The notes under the pieces are model-generated. The model did not search any database. It was given only the letters and a program-made list of their open reading frames with translations, and had not been told where the DNA came from. Positions 1 through 8,074 of a stretch of 64,000 bases of DNA are shown here, one piece after another; within the stretch, counting starts at the first letter, position 1; every line of letters begins with the position of its first letter. The position numbers were made by a program, and so were the translations under genes. Source of the stretch: Oligoflexia bacterium (GTDB taxonomy: Bacteria > Bdellovibrionota > Bdellovibrionia > JABDDW01); contig JADJXN010000014.1 of NCBI GenBank assembly GCA_016715815.1, forward strand, positions 62,001 through 126,000. The letters are read 5' to 3'.

Positions 1-1
1 A

Positions 2-196
2 CAGGCTTTAGATTTTTTAAAACCACTAACGCCTTCAGCAGGAGTAGCTAAAGCTTATAAAGCCATACGTAGCAAAATTAGTTTTGCTAGCCAAGATCGC
101 GCTTTTTATGAAGACATAGATCAAATGCGAGAGCTTATTTTGAACGACAAAATTTTAAACGCCGTTAAAGGAGTCACTGGTGAGCTTGAGTGGTAA
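2..196 (+). CDS. hutH: Histidine ammonia-lyase, C-terminal fragment
   Basis: Truncated by the window edge; 64 codons remain before the TAA stop. The piece reads QALDFLKPLTPSAGVAKAYK near its start and ends GVTGELEW, which resembles the C-terminal tail of histidine ammonia-lyase (histidine to urocanate plus ammonia, cytosolic). The catalytic MIO loop is outside the window, so the call rests on this tail and on hutU and hutI following directly. The stop lies 17 bp inside hutU, so the two genes are translationally coupled in one operon. Confidence 0.8.
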   Translation, partial: QALDFLKPLTPSAGVAKAYKAIRSKISFASQDRAFYEDIDQMRELILNDKILNAVKGVTGELEW

Positions 197-1805
197 ACGT
201 AAAATCATAGCTCCCAGAGGAGACAAATTAAGCTGCAAAGGCTGGCTTCAAGAAGCAGCATTTAGAATGATACAAAATAATTTAGACCCTGATGTTGCAG
301 AAAAGCCAGAGGAGCTGATTGTATACGGTGGTAAAGGAAAAGCAGCACGAAATTGGGAAAGTTTTGATAAAATTTTAAATTCATTAAAAAAATTAGAAAA
401 TAATCAAACGCTTTTAGTACAAAGCGGAAAGCCCGTGGGCGTTTTTGAAACCCATGAAAACGCTCCACGAGTTTTAATTGCAAATAGTAATCTTGTGCCA
501 AAATGGGCCACATGGGAGCATTTTAACGAGTTAGATAAAAAGGGGCTCATGATGTATGGGCAAATGACTGCTGGCTCTTGGATCTACATTGGTACCCAAG
601 GTATTATTCAAGGCACCTATGAGACCTTTGCAGAGTGTGCAAGAAAATATTTTAAATCTCAGTCTAAAGGAAAATGGGTTTTAACCGCAGGCCTTGGCGG
701 AATGGGTGGGGCGCAGCCCCTGGCCGCTGCTTTTGCTGGCTTTAGCTCTTTAAATGTTGAAGTGGACCCAACAAGAATTAAACGCCGGCTTGAAACAAAA
801 TATGTAGATGAGGAAGCTTATAATTTAAAAGACGCTCTGGAGAGAATAAAAAAATACACATCTGAAGGTAAGGCTAAAAGCATTGCTCTTTGTGGCAACA
901 TGAGTGAAGTCATTCATGAAATTATAAAATTAAATATTGTCCCTGATGTTTTAACAGATCAAACCAGTGCCCATGACCCTTACATTGGCTATGTGCCTAA
1001 GGGTTATAAAGTTGGAGATAAATGGTCCGTGGATGAAGCTTTAGCTTCTATGAAAGTGCATGTTGAGGGAATGCTTGAGCTTCAAAAAAAAGGCGCTATT
1101 ACTTTTGATTATGGAAACAATATTCGCGCCCAAGCGTTTAGCCAGGGCGTAAAAGATGCTTTTAAAATTGCAGGCTTTGTTCCAGAATTTATTCGCCCAC
1201 TTTTTTGTGAAGGCCAAGGGCCTTTTAGATGGGTGGCCCTTTCTGGAGACCCAGAAGACATAGCTGTAACCGACCAAGCTTTGCTTGAATTATTCCCTGA
1301 AAATAAAAAATTAAAAGATTGGCTCTTAATGGCTCGCCAGAGAATACAGTTTCAAGGTTTACCGGCACGCATTTGCTGGCTTGGCTATGGCCAGCGCCAT
1401 AAAGCAGGTTTGTTGTTTAATAAACTTGTGAGAGAGAAAAAAGTAAAAGCACCTATTGTTATAGGCCGTGATCATCTTGATTGCGGAAGTGTGGCCTCAC
1501 CCAACCGCGAAACAGAAGCCATGAAAGATGGAAGTGACGCTGTAGCAGATTGGCCACTACTTAACGCCCTGATTAATACAGCATGCGGAGCCACATGGGT
1601 AAGCCTTCACCACGGAGGTGGTGTAGGTATGGGTTATAGCATTCACGCAGGCCAGGTGATTGTTGCTGATGGTACAAAAGAGGCAGATGCACGCTTAGAG
1701 CGAGTATTAAAAGCAGATCCTGGAATGGGAATTATACGTCACGCTGATGCCGGGTATGAAAAAGCCATTGAAGTGGCTAATACTTGTGGAGTCATTCTTC
1801 CATGA
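180..1805 (+). CDS. hutU: Urocanate hydratase
   Basis: Second step of histidine degradation: urocanate to 4-imidazolone-5-propionate, using tightly bound NAD+ as an electrophile, in the cytosol. The 541-residue protein is near the usual 550-560. The glycine-rich GGMGGAQPLA loop lies near residue 171, the family's reactive cysteine is in LPARICW (Cys about 399, matching Cys410 of the Pseudomonas putida enzyme), and HHGGGVGMGYS is near residue 477. The GTG start is chosen because an AAAGGAG Shine-Dalgarno sequence lies 6 nt upstream. It overlaps hutH by 17 bp, and its TGA overlaps the hutI ATG. Confidence 0.96.
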   Translation: MSLSGKRKIIAPRGDKLSCKGWLQEAAFRMIQNNLDPDVAEKPEELIVYGGKGKAARNWESFDKILNSLKKLENNQTLLVQSGKPVGVFETHENAPRVLIANSNLVPKWATWEHFNELDKKGLMMYGQMTAGSWIYIGTQGIIQGTYETFAECARKYFKSQSKGKWVLTAGLGGMGGAQPLAAAFAGFSSLNVEVDPTRIKRRLETKYVDEEAYNLKDALERIKKYTSEGKAKSIALCGNMSEVIHEIIKLNIVPDVLTDQTSAHDPYIGYVPKGYKVGDKWSVDEALASMKVHVEGMLELQKKGAITFDYGNNIRAQAFSQGVKDAFKIAGFVPEFIRPLFCEGQGPFRWVALSGDPEDIAVTDQALLELFPENKKLKDWLLMARQRIQFQGLPARICWLGYGQRHKAGLLFNKLVREKKVKAPIVIGRDHLDCGSVASPNRETEAMKDGSDAVADWPLLNALINTACGATWVSLHHGGGVGMGYSIHAGQVIVADGTKEADARLERVLKADPGMGIIRHADAGYEKAIEVANTCGVILP

Positions 1806-3022
1806 AGCTACTTTCAAACATTGCAAAGCTTGTCACTTTAGAGGGTGCGGTTCAAAAAAAGGGGCGAAACATTACCTCCGAAGATTTAAGCATTATTGAA
1901 AATGCAGCCTTGGTTTATGACAAAAAAATTATTTGGGCGGGTGAAGAGGTAAAGCTTCCAACAAAGTATAAAAAACTCAAAAAAACCAATGCACAAAAAA
2001 AAATGGTCATCCCTGGCTTTATAGACTCTCACACGCATCTTGTCTTTGCAGGTAATAGAAGTCGCGATCTTGAGCAGTCTCTTTCTGGAAAAACTTATCA
2101 AGAAATTGCAGCAGCAGGTGGTGGAATTACACATACTACGCAGGCGACTCGTGAAATTTCCCAATCTGATTTATTAAAACTCTCTGATGCAAGGCTTAAA
2201 AACGCTCTCAAGCAAGGGATTACTACATTAGAAATTAAAACCGGTTATGGCTTAAGCTTTGAAGCAGAGAAAAAATGCTTAGACGTAATACATCAGCTTC
2301 AAAAAAAATCTCCTCAAACAATTAAAGCCACATATCTTGCTGCCCACGCACTTCCACCAGAGTATAAAAATAGAAAATCAGAATATGTAACTCTACTTAC
2401 CCATGAGTGGTTACCTAAATTAAAATCAAAAATTGATTTTGTAGATATGTTTATTGATGAAGGTTATTTTGACCTAAAAGATGCCGACACACTTTTTAAC
2501 TCAACACAACTTCCTATTAAAATTCATGCCGATGAATTAGCTTTATCTGGCGGGACAAGAAAAGCTGTGGAATATAAGGCTCTCTCAGCAGATCATTTAT
2601 TAAAAATTACTGATTCAGAAATAAATCTTTTAGCCCAAAGCGAGGTTACGGCAACGCTTTTACCTACAACAGCTTTTTATCTAAAAACAAACTACGCTTC
2701 TGCCAGAAAACTACTTGATGCTGGAGCGCGTGTGGCTTTAGCAACAGATTACAACCCCGGTACATCGCCCACACAAGATATCTCTTTAGTTGGAATTTTA
2801 AGTGCTCTTTATATGAACATGCGAAGTGAGGAAATTTTAGTTGGCCTAACATTAAACGGGGCCTACGCTTTGGGGCTTGAAAAAACCAAAGGAGCGCTCC
2901 TACCAGGCTATGATGCTGATTTTTTAATCACAAAAGGGGAGTCAGTGGCCCATATTTTCTACGAATTTGGCCAAAAACCCTTAAATTATGAAGTTATTAT
3001 TAAAGGCCAAAAAGTTAAATAA
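1802..3022 (+). CDS. hutI: Imidazolonepropionase
   Basis: Third step of histidine degradation: hydrolysis of imidazolone propionate to N-formimino-L-glutamate by a metal-dependent amidohydrolase. Visible metal-site motifs are DSHTHLVFAG (His77 and His79), KIHADEL, SADHL and ATDYNPGTSPT. At 406 residues it has full family length. The ATG at 1802 is preferred over a GTG 18 nt upstream because it forms the ATGA overlap with hutU. No formiminoglutamate hydrolase (hutG or hutF type) follows, so the last step must be encoded elsewhere. Confidence 0.95.
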   Translation: MKLLSNIAKLVTLEGAVQKKGRNITSEDLSIIENAALVYDKKIIWAGEEVKLPTKYKKLKKTNAQKKMVIPGFIDSHTHLVFAGNRSRDLEQSLSGKTYQEIAAAGGGITHTTQATREISQSDLLKLSDARLKNALKQGITTLEIKTGYGLSFEAEKKCLDVIHQLQKKSPQTIKATYLAAHALPPEYKNRKSEYVTLLTHEWLPKLKSKIDFVDMFIDEGYFDLKDADTLFNSTQLPIKIHADELALSGGTRKAVEYKALSADHLLKITDSEINLLAQSEVTATLLPTTAFYLKTNYASARKLLDAGARVALATDYNPGTSPTQDISLVGILSALYMNMRSEEILVGLTLNGAYALGLEKTKGALLPGYDADFLITKGESVAHIFYEFGQKPLNYEVIIKGQKVK

Positions 3023-3108
3023 ATCTTAAATTTAATGAAAAAAGGGTTTGATTTTCTCTGGCCTTTGTACCTAAGCTCTTAATTAAGAACAACTTTGGGG
3101 GAAACAAC

Positions 3109-3492
3109 ATGGAGCAGGGGTTACTAACTAAATCAAAGTTTTTTATAGAAGCTTTTAATACAGCCATTATAGATGGGCCATTAAGAATTTATTTTTCAGA
3201 CAAACAAGAATCAGAGGCCCTACATATTTATTTTGAAATTCAAGAAAACCTAGCCCAACAGGGTTTGCAGCTTACACAGCTGGCAAGCAGTTGCACCCAT
3301 GCTTTTGTGATGCTTTACCCTGATGAAACAGCCTTTTTACAGGTTTTTGAAAATAATAAGCCAAATGAATATGTCATTGATCAATTTGGAGAAAACGTCA
3401 TTTTAGGGCTAAAAGCTTCACCTCAAAAAGAGCAAAGACAAGTGGTTAGCCAAAAGGTAAGCCAAATTATTCAGTCAACAGTTGTTCTATAA
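3109..3492 (+). CDS. Hypothetical protein, 127 residues
   Basis: I do not recognise the family. The protein has no signal peptide or membrane segment and looks like a small soluble alpha/beta protein. It has two cysteine-poor halves and a Gln-rich C-terminus (ASPQKEQRQVVSQK). The start follows a GGGGGAAA purine stretch 6-7 nt upstream, a plausible ribosome site. It stands alone after hutI with an 86-bp gap, and its last 26 bp overlap the convergent thioredoxin-like gene. Reading frame, codon use and ribosome site support it being real; function unknown. Confidence 0.65.
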   Translation: MEQGLLTKSKFFIEAFNTAIIDGPLRIYFSDKQESEALHIYFEIQENLAQQGLQLTQLASSCTHAFVMLYPDETAFLQVFENNKPNEYVIDQFGENVILGLKASPQKEQRQVVSQKVSQIIQSTVVL

Positions 3493-4066
3493 ATTCAATA
3501 GAAGCTTCTGACGCCCAATCATTAGCTCCGTAGCCTGTGGCTACAAGCTTTCCATTTTTATCTAAAATGAAATTACTTGGTAGGGTGTCTATTTGAAATG
3601 TATCAGCAGCTTTTTTGTCAGTGTCATAAAAGGTTTCAAAGGGGAATTTTTTTGTTTTCCAATAATCTACCACAAAGTCAGTGGCCACATCAGGCTCATC
3701 AACATTAACCGGCAAAATTACAAAGCCTTTTGAAGATAATTTTTCATGTATTTCAATAAAAGTTGGCAGCTCTACAAGACAAGGTGTACACCAACTTGCC
3801 CAAAAAGATAAAAGTACAACCTTGCCTTTATAATCGCTTAGTTTTTTTGAAGGTCCAGATTTTGAAATAAGCACAATGTCGGGAACATCTTTTCTAGGCA
3901 TCTTGTTAGCAGGCATTTGTTGAATATCTTCTAAATTGGCGGCATCATTATGGGTATGAAAGCTTTTAAGGTAGCCAATGCTAGCTAAAAAAACTACCGC
4001 ACACATAAGAAGAATTTTTCCCCAAAAAGGGATTTTGATTTTTTCCCAGATCTTTTTCTCTGCCAT
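3467..4066 (-). CDS. TlpA/ResA-type membrane-anchored thioredoxin-like protein
   Basis: Thiol-disulfide oxidoreductase expected to act on the outer face of the inner membrane (cytochrome c maturation or disulfide reduction). The first 40 residues contain one uncleaved membrane segment (ILLMCAVVFLASIGYL). The redox motif WCTPC follows SFWAS at about residues 92-96, and a TLPSNFIL cis-proline loop comes later, as in ResA/TlpA. The frame is open for 30 more codons upstream, but the ATG giving MAEKKIWEK puts the anchor at the usual distance. Its 3' end overlaps the preceding plus-strand gene by 26 bp. The physiological partner cannot be told. Confidence 0.85.
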   Translation of the reverse strand: MAEKKIWEKIKIPFWGKILLMCAVVFLASIGYLKSFHTHNDAANLEDIQQMPANKMPRKDVPDIVLISKSGPSKKLSDYKGKVVLLSFWASWCTPCLVELPTFIEIHEKLSSKGFVILPVNVDEPDVATDFVVDYWKTKKFPFETFYDTDKKAADTFQIDTLPSNFILDKNGKLVATGYGANDWASEASIEFIEQLLTE

Positions 4067-4292
4067 AAATAAAAAGATTATACTGCAATCCAAAAGGGGA
4101 CAAGTGGTTTTAGAATATATACTGCTCTTAAGTATAGGTCTTATTATTGGCGCCATCTTGATGCGTCAATTAGTGGGCAGTGCCGATGACCCTAAGGGAA
4201 TTCGAAAAGCTTGGACATGCATGATTGAAGCTATTGGGTCTGATCAACCAGGTAAGCCTGATTCATTAAAAACTAGCCCGGATTGTAAATAG
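4035..4292 (+). CDS. Flp/TadE-like type IVb pilin candidate (start uncertain)
   Basis: The product contains G-QVVL-EY followed by a hydrophobic run LLLSIGLIIGAI. This matches the class III prepilin cleavage pattern G/XXXX-E-Y of Flp pilins. The mature part is about 65 residues and carries two cysteines (WTCM and SPDCK) that could form a disulfide loop. The start is a problem: in-frame choices are ATG 3978 (leader too long), TTG 4035 (given here), CTG 4083 or GTG 4104 (would remove the cleavage glycine). All but the last two overlap the divergent thioredoxin gene. No tad or pil neighbours are present. It overlaps the next minus-strand gene by 20 bp. Confidence 0.5.
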   Translation: MIFSQIFFSAINKKIILQSKRGQVVLEYILLLSIGLIIGAILMRQLVGSADDPKGIRKAWTCMIEAIGSDQPGKPDSLKTSPDCK

Positions 4293-5148
4293 CTAAAAAC
4301 GTCTCTCTACAAAATTGAGCTCTTTGAACTGATTTTTTCTTAAAGTAGCCAAGTAAGTTTAAAATAAAATCCTGATTTTTTTCAACACTGCTTGTCTCAA
4401 AACCAATCATTGGTGGAACGGCTAGCTCCATGTGATCTGCTTTTAAATTAAAAATAATTTCCCCAAAGCCCTCAATAAACATTTCCCTTTTATGTACAAG
4501 GCCATCTCCATTGGGAGTGTGGCCTACAATAGTACTAAGTAATTTTATAACTGTGGGGTGCTCACTTCTGTCTTTTTCAGACACAACATATAGTATTTTT
4601 GCAGAAAGCTTGTGGGCCAATGCATCGGGCATGGAGTGAATTTGATCAATAGTCATGGCTCTAACTTCACTATTAGTAAGTGATGAAAGACCATTAATGT
4701 ACGTTCCATTATAAAAATAAGAAACTAAATTATAACCTCTTTCTCCTAGCTCACACCCGCAAAGGGGAGATTGAACAGCCACCACTTTTTCAATTACATT
4801 TTCAGCCAGTTCTGGGTGCTTAAGTAAAGTAGCAACAGATTCAAGACCACCTTTTGAGTGGCCAACAACAACAAGCCTTTTTTTATGTTTTTTACTTATT
4901 TTTTTGAATTGAGTTTTTAAGTAGTCCACATTTTGGCTAACAGATTTAGAAGAGTGGGGCCTAATAACACTAACATTTAAGCCTTCTAATCTTAAGGTCT
5001 GATCCCAAACAGTCAGATAACTTGGGGCAAGCTCATTTGAAAAGCCAGCAACAAGCACAAAGTGAAGATCCTCTACAATTGGTTTTTTGGCGAAAAGGGT
5101 TAAAGGGAGGGCAAGAATAAAAATAATTAGTTTGAATTGGGTTATCAT
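4273..5148 (-). CDS. Secreted alpha/beta hydrolase (lipase/esterase-like)
   Basis: A 291-residue exported protein with an N-terminal signal peptide (IIFILALPLTLFAKK). The nucleophile elbow GHSKGG puts the serine at about residue 98, preceded by a beta strand RLVVV, and FVLVAGF near the N-terminus fits the oxyanion-hole strand. A late LKADHMELAVPP segment can supply the catalytic histidine, and an Asp lies in the SEKDRSEHPT region. This arrangement resembles lipases and PGAP1-like esterases; the substrate is unknown. It ends inside the pilin-like gene on the other strand (20 bp overlap). Confidence 0.8.
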   Translation of the reverse strand: MITQFKLIIFILALPLTLFAKKPIVEDLHFVLVAGFSNELAPSYLTVWDQTLRLEGLNVSVIRPHSSKSVSQNVDYLKTQFKKISKKHKKRLVVVGHSKGGLESVATLLKHPELAENVIEKVVAVQSPLCGCELGERGYNLVSYFYNGTYINGLSSLTNSEVRAMTIDQIHSMPDALAHKLSAKILYVVSEKDRSEHPTVIKLLSTIVGHTPNGDGLVHKREMFIEGFGEIIFNLKADHMELAVPPMIGFETSSVEKNQDFILNLLGYFKKKSVQRAQFCRETFLAIYNPG

Positions 5149-5184
5149 TTAAGTTTTATAGCAAGCAATGCACATACCAGGTTT

Positions 5185-5895
5185 TTACCTAAAATAAGTG
5201 TATGTGCGCTTATTAACCTCCAAATTAAGCTGAAATTGAATATTGTCTCTAATTTGGCGCGCAATTTTGTTCATAAAGTCACTGTTTTCGACATAAGACT
5301 TAGGGTAATCAAGTCTGATGGGTTCTAAAAATTTTATTTTCCACTTAGCAGGCAAAGGCCAAAGATTAAGGGGAAGGGGTAAAACAGCGCCAAAGAGGTT
5401 TTTAGTAAATTTAAGCTGGCTAAGTGTAAAATGGGTTTCTTCTGCACCTACAATAATTGTAGGGACAATTGGTTTTTTAGTTAAAATAGCAAGCCTTACA
5501 AAGCCCCGCTTAAACTCCTGCAGTTTATACTTACTAAATGAGGATTTAAAATTGCCATCCTCACCCTCAGGAAAAAGAATAATAATTTTATTTTTTTCCA
5601 GAAGTTTTACGGCGTTATTTGTTGTGGCCTCTAAAATGCCAAGTTTTTTCATAGCCGCAGCGGTGGTTTTATGAGCAAACCAAAAATGATGGGCCAAAAT
5701 ACGGGGAATTCTTTTTAAAGCCCTATTAATTTCATAGCTAAGCATAATGGCATCAAAGCCAGCAAATCCAGAATGGTTTGGGGCAATAATAGCCCCCTCC
5801 TTTGAGGGTAAATTTTCAATGCCTTCAAGCTCCATTCGAAAATATTTTCGAATTAAGTTGAAAATTTTCTGGTTTTTATCAAAAAATGCTTTCAT
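5185..5895 (-). CDS. Lysophospholipid/glycerol acyltransferase (PlsC superfamily)
   Basis: Acyltransferase of the LPLAT fold, probably acting on lysophosphatidic acid or another lysolipid at the inner membrane. The catalytic motif reads NHSGFAGFD, that is HX6D rather than the HX4D of classical PlsC; this longer spacing occurs in a recognised subgroup of glycerol acyltransferases. FPEGEDG forms the substrate-binding block and the third block contains KPIVPTIIVG. Length of 236 residues is normal. Its ATG directly abuts the ATG of divergent glpK (CATATG), so there is no intergenic DNA for either ribosome site. Confidence 0.85.
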   Translation of the reverse strand: MKAFFDKNQKIFNLIRKYFRMELEGIENLPSKEGAIIAPNHSGFAGFDAIMLSYEINRALKRIPRILAHHFWFAHKTTAAAMKKLGILEATTNNAVKLLEKNKIIILFPEGEDGNFKSSFSKYKLQEFKRGFVRLAILTKKPIVPTIIVGAEETHFTLSQLKFTKNLFGAVLPLPLNLWPLPAKWKIKFLEPIRLDYPKSYVENSDFMNKIARQIRDNIQFQLNLEVNKRTYTYFR

Positions 5896-7341
5896 ATGAA
5901 AAAGAGCATTCTAGTAATAGACCAAGGAACTACAAGTAGTCGTGTAATAATTTTCAACTCTGAGGGGGTACCCCTAGCTCAGCACAACGTGGAATACACT
6001 CAGATCTTTCCTAAAGAAGGCTGGGTAGAGCATAACCCTGAGGAAATCTGGGGCTCAGTTCAAACTGCGCAAAAAGTAGCCCTGCAAAAGGCTAAGCTAA
6101 GCTTAAATGACATAGCTTGCATTGGAATTACAAACCAGCGTGAAACCACCCTGGTTTGGGATAAAAACACAGGGGAGCCACTTTATAACGCCATTGTTTG
6201 GCAAGATAGAAGAACCGCAGATATTTGCGAAAAACTAAAAAAAGCAAAGCTGGAGAATAAATTTAAATCAAAAGCGGGCCTTGTTTTAGACCCTTATTTT
6301 TCCGGCACAAAGCTTCACTGGATTTTAAAAAATGTGGCCAAAGGTAAAAAACAAATCTGTTTTGGCACTGTTGATTCTTTTTTAATGTGGCGCTTAAGTG
6401 GTGGCAAAATTCACGCTACAGATACAACCAATGCCTCAAGAACACTTCTTATGAATTTAAAAACTCTTAAGTGGGACGCTGAGCTTTGCAAAATTCTTGA
6501 AATACCGATGGATATTTTGCCAGAAATTAAGCCAAGCATTGGTGAGTTTGGTAAAACCGTTGAGGGTATACCCATAAGTGGGGTTGCAGGAGATCAGCAT
6601 GCAGCTCTTTTTGGCCAAAGCTGCTTTGAAGTAGGGGATGCTAAATGCACCTATGGTACAGGCAGCTTTATGCTTTTAAATACTGGTAATAAGCCAGTAG
6701 CTAGCAAATCAGGTTGTTTAAGCACTGTGGCTTGGTCATGGGGTAATAAAGCCACCTACGCACTTGAAGGCTCGGCTTTTATTTGTGGAGCAGCAGTTCA
6801 GTGGCTTAGAGATGGCTTAGGGATTATATCTAAAAGCTCAGAAATTGAAGCCCTTGCAAAAACAGTTGATAACAATGGCGGAGTTCAATTTGTGCCAGCA
6901 TTAACAGGCCTTGGTGCTCCTTATTGGAACCCCCATGCCAGAGGAGTGATTTGTGGTTTAACCCGTGGCTCCCAAAAGGGACATCTAGCACGTGCCACAC
7001 TTGAGGGTATGGCATTACAAAATGTGGAACTATTAAAGGCCATGGAGAAAGATTTAAAAAGGAAACTTAAAAGCCTTAAAGTTGATGGTGGGGCAAGCTC
7101 TAATGATTTATTAATGCAAATTCAGGCTGATTATTTGGGTGTCACTTGCGTTCGTCCAAAAATAGTTGAAACAACCTCTATGGGGGCTGCTTTTATGGCA
7201 GGCCTTGGTGTTGGAATTTGGAAAAACCTTGATGAAATTAAAAAGATTTGGGCTATTGATAAAGAATTTGAGAGCCAGCTAAAAGGCCCAGAGCGCCAGA
7301 AGCGTCTGAAACTTTGGCAGAGCGCAGTTCAAAAAGCATAG
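5896..7341 (+). CDS. glpK: Glycerol kinase
   Basis: ATP-dependent phosphorylation of glycerol to sn-glycerol 3-phosphate in the cytosol; FGGY sugar-kinase family. The N-terminal VIDQGTTSSR phosphate loop, NQRETT, the VWQDRRT glycerol-site segment, GVAGDQHAALFGQ and the C-terminal VDGGASSNDLLMQIQAD are all present. At 481 residues it is slightly shorter than the 500 of E. coli, mostly at the C-terminus. It starts back to back with the acyltransferase gene, so the product could feed the same lipid pathway. No glpF, glpD or glpR lies nearby. Its 3' end overlaps the convergent lipoprotein gene by 89 bp. Confidence 0.95.
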   Translation: MKKSILVIDQGTTSSRVIIFNSEGVPLAQHNVEYTQIFPKEGWVEHNPEEIWGSVQTAQKVALQKAKLSLNDIACIGITNQRETTLVWDKNTGEPLYNAIVWQDRRTADICEKLKKAKLENKFKSKAGLVLDPYFSGTKLHWILKNVAKGKKQICFGTVDSFLMWRLSGGKIHATDTTNASRTLLMNLKTLKWDAELCKILEIPMDILPEIKPSIGEFGKTVEGIPISGVAGDQHAALFGQSCFEVGDAKCTYGTGSFMLLNTGNKPVASKSGCLSTVAWSWGNKATYALEGSAFICGAAVQWLRDGLGIISKSSEIEALAKTVDNNGGVQFVPALTGLGAPYWNPHARGVICGLTRGSQKGHLARATLEGMALQNVELLKAMEKDLKRKLKSLKVDGGASSNDLLMQIQADYLGVTCVRPKIVETTSMGAAFMAGLGVGIWKNLDEIKKIWAIDKEFESQLKGPERQKRLKLWQSAVQKA

Positions 7342-7954
7342 ACATAATGTAAGCGTTGATAGAATCTCTTGAGCATTGCTGAGAGGCCAAGTTATTTTTT
7401 ATCATGCACCGAGCGACTTGTTCTGATTTGGCTAAAAACCACTGATTGGAATTATAATCTAAAGTAATTGATAATTTTAGTGCATTGACTACTTTAGTAC
7501 CTTTTTCTGAAAGGCTTTTTACTAATAGCTCATATTTAACATGCTCATTTGGGTCATTACTTTTTTGTCTTAAAACCAATTTGAATTCAGTGCTTTTAGC
7601 TTCATTTGTATGAACTATAAAAGCTTGGTTATCAAGCACTTGAGACTTAACAGTTGGTGCTATTAACAAACCGTCATCGTTAAGCCCTAAAATATACATT
7701 TCAGTGGCGCTAACCACATTCTTGGGTTGGTGTTTTATTAATTGTTTAACAATTTCAAGGGAGCCGCACTTGTTTAGGTCTTCCTTGTCACTTTGGTTAA
7801 ATACTAACTTTGAGCTAGGTTCTTGTTTTTCTAAGCTCATGCTTTCTTGTGGGTTGTCATCACTTGAAGAAAGTGTTCCCATTGTGACTTTACCACTTCC
7901 CCTGCAACCCGCTACAACGACTAAGGCTAAGAATAAAAATGCTGACCTTTTCAT
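7253..7954 (-). CDS. Putative lipoprotein of unknown function
   Basis: A 233-residue protein starting MKRSAFLFLALVVVAGC; the lipobox VAGC predicts lipidation at Cys17 by Lgt and cleavage by LspA. The rest is polar, without recognised domain; a pair of cysteines (ARCMI and SQQC) is near the C-terminus. The start at 7954 is chosen because it places the signal sequence at the N-terminus; the frame is open 14 codons further. The final 30 codons overlap glpK antisense. A TGTAA-GT-TTACA palindrome lies directly upstream of the start codon. Confidence 0.7.
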   Translation of the reverse strand: MKRSAFLFLALVVVAGCRGSGKVTMGTLSSSDDNPQESMSLEKQEPSSKLVFNQSDKEDLNKCGSLEIVKQLIKHQPKNVVSATEMYILGLNDDGLLIAPTVKSQVLDNQAFIVHTNEAKSTEFKLVLRQKSNDPNEHVKYELLVKSLSEKGTKVVNALKLSITLDYNSNQWFLAKSEQVARCMIKNNLASQQCSRDSINAYIMSMLFELRSAKVSDASGALGLLAGSQILYQ

Positions 7955-7955
7955 A

Positions 7956-7967
7956 TGTAAGTTTACA
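7956..7967. promoter_or_regulatory. TGTAA-GT-TTACA inverted repeat, possible operator
   Basis: Two half-sites TGTAA and TTACA separated by 2 bp, one base upstream of the lipoprotein start codon. The same half-sites recur with a 5-bp spacer at 8046-8060 in the same divergent intergenic region. The regulator is unknown; short AT-rich palindromes occur by chance, so this is tentative. Confidence 0.25.
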
Positions 7968-8045
7968 TTAGCAACCCATATACCACCATGAGCCAATGTA
8001 TAACGGTTAAAGCCATTTAAAAAGGCCCAATTTTGTCAGTGAAGT

Positions 8046-8060
8046 TGTAATAAAGTTACA
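8046..8060. promoter_or_regulatory. TGTAA-N5-TTACA inverted repeat before the MarC-family gene
   Basis: The half-sites TGTAA and TTACA are separated by TAAAG. A possible promoter overlaps it: TTGTCA, an 18-bp spacer, then TACATT, so a protein bound here would block RNA polymerase. It pairs with the related site at 7956-7967. Confidence 0.25.
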
Positions 8061-8074
8061 TTATAGTTTTAACT

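Noticed and set aside
3077..3088. TCTTAATTAAGA palindrome after hutI as a terminator or operator
   Set aside because: All-AT-type palindrome of 12 bp without T-tract; expected by chance in such DNA.
7253..7341. Extension of the lipoprotein into glpK as an artefact
   Set aside because: Both frames read well here; glpK ends at the family position, and the lipoprotein frame has no earlier stop, so the 89-bp overlap is kept as real.
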